64,000 nucleotides of DNA from Ascarosepion bandense (taxonomy: Eukaryota; Mollusca; Cephalopoda; Sepiida; Sepiidae): NCBI GenBank assembly GCA_037127315.1, contig JBBBDQ010001270.1:1677001-1741000 (forward strand). Direction: 5' to 3'. The notes under the pieces are model-generated. The model saw only the letters and a program-made list of their open reading frames with translations. It had not been told where the DNA came from and made no database searches. A program made the position numbers and the translations under genes. Position 1 is the first letter of the stretch. Every line of letters starts with the position of its first letter. This document shows, in pieces, positions 53,630-64,000 of this stretch.

Positions 53630-55590
53630 CAAAATCGGAATTCATACAAGACCGTCCTTGAAAATCGGAATTCATACAAGACCGTCCTTTATACAAAATC
53701 GGAATTCATACAAGACCGTCCTTTATACGAAATCGGAATTCATACAAGACCGTCCTTTAAACAAATTCCATCAATTCCTATAAGACCGTCCTTTATACGA
53801 AATCGGAATTCATACAAGGATCAACTATTATACGAAATCGGTTCATACAAGACCGTCCTTTATACGAAATCGGAAACCATACAAGACCGTCCTTTATACG
53901 AAACTGAATTCATACAAGACCGTTCAAGACAAACGAATTCATACAAGATCGTGCTTTATACGAAATCGGAATTCAAGACTGTGCTTTATACGAAATTCGA
54001 ATTCATACAAGACCGTCATTTATACTGAACGAATTTACAATAAGGATCGTTCTTTATACAAAACGGAATTCAAGGGCAGACTGTGGAGATTATACAAAAT
54101 CGGAATTCATATAAGACCGTCCTTTATACAAAATCGGGAATTCATACAAGACCGTCCTTTAAGTACGAATGGAATTCATACAAGACCGTTCCCTTATATG
54201 AAATCTGGACCATATAAGACTGTCCTTTATACAAACGGGAATCTATAAGACCGTCCTTTATACAAAATCGGAATTCATATAAGACCGTCCTTTATACAAA
54301 ATCGGAATTCATACAAGACCGTGCTTTACATGAAATCGAATTCATACAAGACCGTGCTTTATACGAAATCGGGAATTCATACAAGACCGTGCTTTACTAA
54401 ACCGGAATTCATAAGACCGTCCTTTATACAAAATTGGAATTCATACAAGACCGCTTTATACAAATCGGAATTCATACAAGACCGTGCTTTATACGAAGCA
54501 CCGGAATTCATACAAGACTGTGTTTGTACGAACTAATTCATACAAGACCGTCATTTATACGAAATCGGAATTCATACAAGACCGTCCTTTTATACGAAAT
54601 CGGAATTCATACAAGACCGTGATTTATAAACAAATTGGAATTCATATAAGACCGTCCTTTATACAAAATCGGAATTCATACAAGACTGTCCTTTATACGA
54701 AATCGTGGAATTCAGCGTCTGCCCTTATACAAAATCGGAATTCATATAAGACCGTCCTTTGTTAGCCCATCTATACAAGACCGTCCCTAAGAAGAAATCG
54801 GAATTCACGTGATCATCTTATATACGAACGGAATCAACAGTAAGGATCGTCTCTTACAGAAATCGAAATTCCATTAACGTCCTTATACAAAATCTAATCA
54901 TACAATCGTGCTTTATGCGAAATCGGAATTCATACAAGACCGTGCTTTATACGAAATCGAATTCATACAAGACCCTTTACATTGAAATCGGAATTCATAC
55001 AAGACTCCATCCTTTATACGAAATCGGAATTCATACAAGACTGTCCTTTATAACAACCGGAATTCATAACAAGACCGTCCTTACATGTAATCAATTTACA
55101 AGACCGTCCTTTATACGGGAAATCGGAATTCATACAAGACCGTCCTTTATACGAAATCGGAATTCATATAAGACCGTCTCATAAAATTAGATTTCATACA
55201 AGACCGTCCTTTATACAAAACTGAATTATATAAGACCGTCCTTTATACAAAATCGGAATTCATACAAGACCGTCCTTTATACGAAATCGGAATTCATACA
55301 AGACCGTCCTTTACAAAATCGAATTCATACAAGACCGTCCTTTATACGAAATCGAATTCATACAAGACCGCCCCTACAAATCGAATTCCAAGTAAGATCA
55401 CCCTTATATAAATGAATTCATACACCGTCCTTTATACGAATGAATTATAAAAGACCGTCCTTTATACGAAATCGGAATTCAGCAGCACGTTCTTTATACG
55501 AAAATTCGGAATCTATATGATCACCCCTTATACGAAATCGGAATTCATACAAGACCGTCCTTTTATACGAAATCGGAACTATATAAGACC
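53630..55590. repeat. Second irregular part of the 34 bp satellite
   Basis: Again many indels, here with strings such as GGATCAACTATTATACG, AACGGAATCAACAGTAAGG and shortened units. Regular sequence resumes by about 55,600. Between the two irregular parts, 52,780-53,630 is regular and repeats the landmark order of 44,935-48,825. Confidence 0.8.
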
Positions 55591-58500
55591 GTCCTTGGTA
55601 CGAAATCAGAATTCATACAAGACCGTCCTTTATATGAAATCGGAATTCATATAAGACCGTCCTTTATACAAAATCGGAATTCATACAAGACCGTCCTTTA
55701 TACGAAATCGGAATTCATACAAGACCGTCCATTATACAAAATCGGAATTCATATAAGACCGTCCTTTATACAAAATCGGAATTCATATAAGACCGTCCTT
55801 TATACAAAATCGGAATTCATATAAGACCGTCCTTTATACAAAATCGGAATTCATACAAGACCGTGCTTTATACAAAATCGGAATTCATACAAGACCGTCC
55901 TTTATACAAAATCGGAATTCATACAAGACCGTCCTTTATACAAAATCGGAATTCATACAAGACCGTCCTTTATACAAAATCGGAATTCATACAAGACCGT
56001 CCTTTATACAAAATCGGAATTCATACAAGACCGTCCTTTATACAAAATCGGAATTCATACAAGACCGTCCTTTATACAAAATCGGAATTCATACAAGACC
56101 GTCCTTTATACAAAATCGGAATTCATACAAGACCGTCCTTTATACAAAATCGGAATTCATACAAGACCGTCCTTTATACAAAATCGGAATTCATACAAGA
56201 CCGTCCTTTATACAAAATCGGAATTCATACAAGACCGTCCTTTATACAAAATCGTAATTCATATAAGACCGTCCTTTATACGAAATCGGAATTCATATAA
56301 GACCGTCCTTTATACAAAATCGGAATTCATAAGACCGTCCTTTATACGAAATCGGAATTCATGCAAGACCGTCCTTTATACGAAATCGGAATTTACACAA
56401 GACCGTCCTTTATACGAATCGGGAATTCATACAAGACCGTCCTTTATACGAAATCGGAATTCATACAAGACCGTCCTTTATACAAATCGGAATTCATACA
56501 AGACCGTCCTTTATACGAAATCGGGATCTTCATACAAGACCGTCCTTTATACAAAATCGGAATTCATACAAGACCGTCCTTTATACAAAATCGGAATTCA
56601 TACAAGACCGTGCTTTATACGAAATCGGAATTCATATAAGACCGTCCTTTATACGAAATCGGAATTCATACAAGACCGTACTTTATACAAAATCGGAATT
56701 CATACAAGACCGTCCTTTATGCAAAATCGGAATTCATACAAGACCGTCCTTTATACAAAATCGGAATTCATACAAGACCGTCCCTTTATACGAAATCGGA
56801 ATTCATACAAGACCGTCCTTTAAACAAAATCGGAATTCCTATAAGACCGTCCTTTATACGAAATCGGAATTCATACAAGACCGTCCATTATACGAAATCG
56901 AATTCATACAAGACCGTCCTTTATACGAAATCGGAATTCATACAAGACCGTCCTTTATACGAAATCGGAATTCATACAAGACCGTCCTTTATACAAATCT
57001 GGAAATTCATACAAGACCGTGCTTTATACGAAATCGGAATTCATACAAGACCGTGCTTTATACGAAATCTGAATTCATACAAGACCGTCATTTATACGAA
57101 ATCGGAATTCATACAAGACCGTCCTTTATACGAAATCGGAATTCATACAAGACCGTGATTTATACGAAATCGGAATTCATATAAGACCGTCCTTTATACA
57201 AAATCGGAATTCATACAAGACCGTCCTTATACGAAATCGGAATTCATACAAGACCGTCCTTTATACAAAATCGAATTCATATAAGACCGTCCTTTATACA
57301 AAATCGGAATTCATATAAGACCGTCCTTTATACAAAATCGGAATTCATATAAGACCGTCCTTATACAAAATCGAATTCATACAAGACCGTGCTTTATACG
57401 AAATCGGAATTCATACAAGACCGTGCTTTATACGAAATCGGAATTCATACAAGACCGTGCTTTATACGAAATCGGAATTCATATAAGACCGTCCTTTATA
57501 CAAAATCGGAATTCATATACAAGACCGTGCTTTATACGAAATCGGAATTCATACAAGACCGTGCTTTATACGAAATCGGAATTCATACAAGACTGTATTA
57601 TACGAAATCTGAATTCATACAAGACCGTCATTTATACGAAATCGGAATTCATACAAGACCGTCCTTTATACGAATGAATTACACAAGACCGTGATTTATA
57701 CGAAATCGGAATTCATATAAGACCGTCCTTTATACAAAATCGGGAATTCATACAAGACCGTCCTTTATACGAAATCGGAATTCATACAAGACCGTCCTTT
57801 ATACAAAATCGGAATTCATATAAGACCGTCCTTTATACGAAATCGGAATTCATACAAGACCGTCCTTTATACGAAATCGGAATTCACACAAGACCGTCCT
57901 TTATACGAAATCGGAATTCACACAAGACCGTCCTTTATACGAAATCGAAACTTACAAGACCGTCCTTTATACAAAATCGGAATTCATACAAGACCGTGCT
58001 TTATGCGAAATCGGAATTGCTAAGCAAGACCGTGCTTTATACGAAATCGGGAATTCATACAAGACCGTCCTTTATACGAAATCGGAATTCATACAAGACC
58101 GTCCTTTATACGAAATCGGAATTCATACAAGACCGTCCTTTATACGAAATCGGAATTCATACAAGACCGTCCTTTATACAAAATCGGAATTCATACAAGA
58201 CCGTCCTTTATACGAAAATCGGAATTCATACAAGACCGTCCTTTATACGAAATCGGAATTCATATAAGACCGTCTTACAAAATCGGGATTTCATACAAGA
58301 CCGTCCTTTATACAAAATCGGAATTCATATAAGACCGTCCTTTTATACAAAATCGGAATTCATACAAGACCGTCCTTTATACGAAATCGAATTCATACAA
58401 GACCGTCCTTTATACAAAATCGGAATTCATACAAGACCGTCCTTGTATATTAGAAATCGGAATTCATACAAGATCTGTCCTTTATACAAAATCGGAATTC

Positions 58501-59799
58501 ATACAAGACCGTCCTTTATATAAAATCGGAATTCATACAAGACCGTCCTTTATACGAAATCGGAATTCAAAAAAGACCGTCCTTTATACGAAATCGGAAT
58601 TCATACAAGACCGTCCTTTATACGAAATCGGAATTCATACAAGACCGTCCTTTATACGAAATCGGAATTCATACAAGACCGTCCTTTATACGAAATCGGA
58701 ATTCATATAAGACCGTCCTTTATACGAAATCGGAATTCATACAAGACCGTCCTTTATACGAAATCGGAATTCATATAAGACCGTCCTTTATACGAAATCG
58801 GAATTCATACAAGACCGTCCTTTATACGAAATCGGAATTCATACAAGACCGTCCTTTATAAGAAATCGGAATTCATACAAGACCGTCCTTTATACGAATC
58901 GGAATTCATACAAGACCGTCCTTTATACGAAATCGGAATTCATACAAGACCGTCCTTTATACAAAAATCGGAATTCATACAAGACCGTCCTTTATACGAA
59001 ATCGGAATTCATACAAGACCGTCCTTTATACAAAATCGGAATTCATACAAGACCGTCCTTCATACAAAATCGGAATTCATACAAGACCGTGCTTTATACG
59101 AAATCGGAATTACATAAGACCGTCCTTTATACGAAATCGGAATTCATACAAGACCGTACTTTATACAAAATCGGAATTCATACAAGACCGTCCTTTATGC
59201 AAAATCGGAATTCATACAAGACCGTCCTTTATACAAAATCGGAATTCATACAAGACCTACTGTCCTCTATACGAAATCGGAATTCATACAAGACCGTCCT
59301 TTAAACAAAATCGGAATTCCTATAAGACCGTCCTTTATACGAAATCGGAATTCATACAAGACCGTCCTTTATACGAAATCGGAATTCATACAAGACCGTC
59401 CTTTATACGAAATCGAATTCATACAAGACCGTCCTTTATACGAAATCGGAATTCATACAAGACTGTCCTTTATACAAAATCGGAATTCATACAAGACCGT
59501 GCTTTATACGAAATCGGAATTCACAAGACCGTCCTTTATACGAAATTCAATCTACATAAGACCGTCCTTTATACGAAATTTAATCTAAGTACAAGACCGT
59601 CTCGCAGAAATCGGAATTCATATAAGACCGTCCTTTTATACGAAATCGGAATTATACAAGACCGTCCTTTATACGAAATCGGAATTCATACAAGACCGTC
59701 CTTTTATACGAAATCGGAATTCATAAAGACCGTCCTTTATACGAATCGGAATTCATACAAGACCGTCCTTTATACGAAATCGGAATTCATACAAGACCG

Positions 59800-60680
59800 T
59801 CCTTTATACAAAATCGGAATTCATACAAGACCGTCCTTTATACGAAATCGGAATTCATACAAGACCGTCCTTTATACAAAATCGGAATTCATACAAGACC
59901 GTCCTTCATACAAAATCGGAATTCATACAAGACCGTGCTTTATACGAAATCGGAATTCATATAAGACCGTCCTTTATACGAAATCGGAATTCATACAAGA
60001 CCGTACTTTATACAAAATCGGAATTCATACAAGACCGTCCTTTATGCAAAATCGGAATTCATACAAGACCGTCCTTTATACAAAATCGGAATTCATACAA
60101 GACCGTCCTTTATACGAAATCGGAATTCATACAAGACCGTCCTTTAAACAAAATCGGAATTCCTATAAGACCGTCCTTTATACGAAATCGGAATTCATAC
60201 AAGACCGTCCTTTATACGAAATCGGAATTCATACAAGACCGTCCTTTATACGAAATCGGAATTCATACAAGACCGTCCTTTATACGAAATCGGAATTCAT
60301 ACAAGACCGTCCTTTATACAAAATCGGAATTCATACAAGACCGTGCTTTATACGAAATCGGAATTCATACAAGACCGTGCTTTATACGAAATCTGAATTC
60401 ATACAAGACCGTCATTTATACGAAATCGGAATTCATACAAGACCGTCCTTTATACGAAATCGGAATTCATACAAGACCGTGATTTATACGAAATCGGAAT
60501 TCATATAAGACCGTCCTTTATACAAAATCGGAATTCATACAAGACCGTCCTTTATACGAAATCGGAATTCATACAAGACCGTCCTTTATACAAAATCGGA
60601 ATTCATATAAGACCGTCCTTTATACAAAATCGGAATTCATATAAGACCGTCCTTTATACAAAATCGGAATTCATATAAGA
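59800..60680. repeat. Block nearly identical to 45,530-46,410
   Basis: At an offset of 14,270 bp the unit-by-unit variant pattern is the same for ~880 bp, including rare variants (GTACTTTATAC, TTTATGCAAAATC, CTTTAAACAAAATC, TTCCTATAAG, GTGATTTATAC). The encoded 154-residue frames at 45,774 and 60,044 are identical. Related but shorter versions lie at about 56,600-57,180, 59,090-59,330 and 63,710-64,000. Confidence 0.85.
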
Positions 60681-63600
60681 CCGTCCTTTATACAAAATCG
60701 GAATTCATACAAGACCGTGCTTTATACGAAATCGGAATTCATACAAGACCGTGCTTTATACGAAATCGGAATTCATACAAGACCGTGCTTTATACGAAAT
60801 CGGAATTCATATAAGAGCGTCCTTTATACAAAATCGGAATTCATACAAGACCGTGCTTTATACGAAATCGGAATTCATACAAGACCGTGCTTTATACGAA
60901 ATCGGAATTCATACAAGACCGTGCTTTATACGAAATCTGAATTCATACAAGACCGTCATTTATACGAAATCGGAATTCATACAAGACCGTCCTTTATACG
61001 AAATCGGAATTCATACAAGACCGTGCTTTATACGAAATCGGAATTCATATAAGACCGTCCTTTATACAAAATCGGAATTCATACAAGACCGTCCTTTATA
61101 CGAAATCGGAATTCATACAAGACCGTCCTTTATACGAAATCGGAATTCACACAAGACCGTCCTTTATACGAAATCGGAATTCACACAAGACCGTCCTTTA
61201 TACGAAATCGAAATTCATACAAGACCGTCCTTTATACAAAATCGGAATTCATACAAGACCGTGCTTTATGCGAAATCGGAATTCATACAAGACCGTGCTT
61301 TATACGAAATCGGAATTCATACAAGACCGTCCTTTATACGAAATCGGAATTCATACAAGACCGTCCTTTATACGAAATCGGAATTCATACAAGACCGTCC
61401 TTTATACGAAATCGGAATTCATACAAGACCGTCCTTTATACAAAATCGGAATTCATACAAGACCGTCCTTTATACGAAATCGGAATTCATACAAGACCGT
61501 CCTTTATACGAAATCGGAATTCATATAAGACCGTCCTTTATACAAAATCGGATTTCATACAAGACCGTCCTTTATACAAAATCGGAATTCATATAAGACC
61601 GTCCTTTATACAAAATCGGAATTCATACAAGACCGTCCTTTATACGAAATCGGAATTCATACAAGACCGTCCTTTATACAAAATCGGAATTCATACAAGA
61701 CCGTCCTTTATACGAAATCGGAATTCATACAAGACCGTCCTTTATACAAAATCGGAATTCATACAAGACCGTCCTTTATATAAAATCGGAATTCATACAA
61801 GACCGTCCTTTATACGAAATCGGAATTCATAAAAGACCGTCCTTTATACGAAATCGGAATTCATACAAGACCGTCCTTTATACGAAATCGGAATTCATAC
61901 AAGACCGTCCTTTATACGAAATCGGAATTCATACAAGACCGTCCTTTATACGAAATCGGAATTCATATGAGACCGTCCTTTATACGAAATCGGAATTCAT
62001 ACAAGACCGTCCTTTATATGAAATCGAATTCATATAAGACCGTCCTTTTACGAAATCGGAATTCATACAAGACCGTCCTTTTAGTACGAAATCGAATTCG
62101 CCAAGACCGTCCTTATACGAAATCGGAATTCATACAAGACCGTCCTTTTTATACGAATCGGAATTCATACAAGACCGTCCTTTATACGAAATCGGAATTC
62201 ATACAAGACCGTCCTTATACAAAATCGAATTCATACAAGACCGTCCTTTATACGAAATCGGAATTCATACAAGACCGTCCTTTTATACAAAATCGGAATT
62301 ATACAAGACCGTCCTTCATACAAAATCGGAATTCATACAAGACCGCTTTATACGAAATCGGAATTCATATAAGACCGTCCTTTATACGAAATCGGAATTC
62401 ATACAAGACCGTACTTTATACAAAATCGGGAATTCACAAGACCGTCCTTTATGCAAAATCGGAATTCATACAAGACCGTCCTTTATACAAAATCGGAATT
62501 CATACAAGACCGTCCTTTATACGAAATCGGAATTCATACAAGACCGTCCTTCCAAACAAAATCGGAATTCCTATAAGACCGTCCTTTATACGAAATCGGA
62601 ATTCATACAAGACCGTCCTTTACGAAATCGGAATTCATACAAGACCGTCCTTTATACGAAATCGGAATTCATACAAGACCGTCCTTTATACGAAATCGGA
62701 ATTCATACAAGACCGTCCTATACAAAATCGGAATTCATACAAGACCGTGCTTTATACGAAATCGGAATTGCTACAAGACCGTCCTTTATACGAAATCGGA
62801 ATTCATATAAGACCGTCCTTATACGAAATCGGAATTCATACAAGACCGTCCTTTATAGAAATCGGAATTCATATATCGTCCTTTATACGAAATCGGAATT
62901 CATACAAGACCGTCCTTTATACGAAATCGGAATTCATACAAGACCGTCCTTTATACGAAATCGGAATTCATAAAGACCGTCCTTTATACGAATCGGAATT
63001 CATACAAGACCGTCCTTTATACGAAATCGGAATTCATACAAGACCGTCCTTATACAAAATCGGAATTCATACAAGACCGTCCTTTATACGAAATCGAATT
63101 CATACAAGACCGTCCTTTATACAAAAATTTGAATTCATACAAGACCGTCCTTCATACAAAATCGGAATTCATACAAGACCGCTTTATATTGTGAAATCGA
63201 ATTCATATAAGACTGTCCTTTATACGAAATCGGAATTCATACAAGACCGTCCTTTATACGAAATCGGAATTCATACAAGACCGTCCTTTATACGAAATCG
63301 GAATTCATACAAGACCGTCCTTTATACGAAACCGGAATCTCATATAAGACCGTCCTTTATACGAAATCGGAATCTATACAAGAACGTCCTTTATATGAAA
63401 TCGGAATTCATATAAGACCGTCCTTTATACGAAATCGGAATTCATACAAGACCGTCCGAGTACGAAATCGGAATTCATACAAGACCGTCCTTACGAAATC
63501 GGAATTCATACAAGACCGTCCTTTATACGAATCGGAATCTCATACAAGACCGTCCTTTATACGAAATCGGAATTCACAAGACCTATCCATAGCGTACCGA

Positions 63601-64000
63601 ATTCATACAAGACCGTCCTTTATACGAAATCGGAATTCATACAAGACCGTCCTTTATACAAAATCGGAATTCATACAAGACCGTCCTTCATACAAAATCG
63701 GAATTCATACAAGACCGTGCTTTATACGAAATCGGAATTCATATAAGACCGTCCTTTATACGAAATCGGAATTCATACAAGACCGTACTTTATACAAAAA
63801 TCGGAATTCATACAAGACCGTCCTTTATGCAAAATCGGAATTCATACAAGACCGTCCTTTATACAAAATCGGAATTCATACAAGACCGTCCTTTATACGA
63901 AACTGGAATTCATACAAGACCGTCCTTTAAACAAAATCGGAATTCTATAAGACCGTCCTTTATACGAAATCGGAATTCATACAAGACCGTCCTTATACGA

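Larger units (their letters stand above)
44398..64000. repeat. 34 bp satellite array, at least 19.6 kb
   Basis: The unit is ATACGAAATCGG, AATTCATACAAG, ACCGTCCTTT (34 bases), about 575 units, running off the right edge. Main variable sites: G/A in ATACGAAA or ATACAAAA, C/T in CATACAAG or CATATAAG, C/G/A in CGTCCTTT. GAATTC (EcoRI) is in nearly every unit. The consensus plus strand contains no TAA, TAG or TGA, so all three plus frames are open with a 34-residue protein period (YTKSEFIQDRPL, YEIGIHTRPSFI, RNRNSYKTVL); the minus strand has stops. The long plus-strand frames (up to 482 codons) are therefore explained by the repeat. I see no promoter or start context for a gene. The left edge is ~85 bp after a LINE-A 3' end. 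Confidence 0.98.

Noticed and set aside
44386..63415. Very long plus-strand open frames (308, 327, 281 and 482 codons) with periodic peptides
   Set aside because: They are read-through of a 34 bp satellite whose plus strand lacks stop triplets. The peptide changes frame with each indel while remaining open, so there is no sign of coding selection.
44398..64000. CRISPR-like array of short direct repeats
   Set aside because: There are no unique spacers: the whole 34 bp unit repeats, and the context is eukaryotic.

Overview
This window reads as animal (eukaryotic) repeat DNA. The best guess is a cephalopod, probably an octopus. The basis is the mixture of tRNA-derived SINEs with a long body, Penelope-like elements, mariner/Tc1 remnants, two non-LTR retrotransposon families I associate with octopus assemblies, and long AT-rich simple repeats. 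The species call is inference from recall; no database was searched. I see no intact host gene, no convincing host exon, and no tRNA or rRNA gene that looks functional. Open reading frames here are broken retroelement or transposase pieces, or arise because tandem repeats lack stop codons. All boundaries were read by eye and may be off by 10 to 50 bases.

Layout, 1-17,700: a nested inverted-repeat element with GATA arrays in its arms (1-3425); a non-LTR fragment whose 3' end became a ~140 bp tandem array (3.6-4.8 kb); AT-rich tandem repeats hit by a LINE-tailed retroposon (6.0-7.3 kb); an internally deleted mariner with intact ends (7525-8221); a LINE 3' half (8.4-9.4 kb); two near-perfect hairpins (10.1-10.5 kb); transposase and SINE debris; a second LINE half carrying YADD (14.1-15.4 kb); and a SINE followed by a Tc1 remnant. 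Layout, 17,700-44,300: a 32 bp minisatellite; RTE-like LINE fragments on the minus strand; a 2.2 kb element with ~200 bp terminal inverted repeats (21,061-23,280); Penelope-like RT and GIY-YIG fragments; SINEs carrying a 5S rRNA-like head; a palindromic 5S/tRNA SINE pair (31,237-31,596); an ~18 bp minisatellite around a LINE 3' end (35-36.7 kb); an inverted repeat of SINE-like units that encode hammerhead ribozyme folds (37,966-38,838); and a 39 bp minisatellite. Layout, 44,398 to the right edge: one 34 bp satellite, at least 19.6 kb long (about 575 units), with an EcoRI site in the consensus unit, higher-order duplications, and two stretches so irregular that they may be assembly error.

The elements interact mostly as parasites and hosts. 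SINEs lie inside LINEs, SINE-like and LINE-like units share 3' tails (implying shared reverse transcriptase), and tandem arrays grow from retroelement ends. The most interesting items are the tRNA-like unit with a textbook hammerhead ribozyme, the 5S-tRNA chimeric SINE family and its palindrome, the multi-monomer retroposon with a LINE tail, and the higher-order 34 bp satellite.
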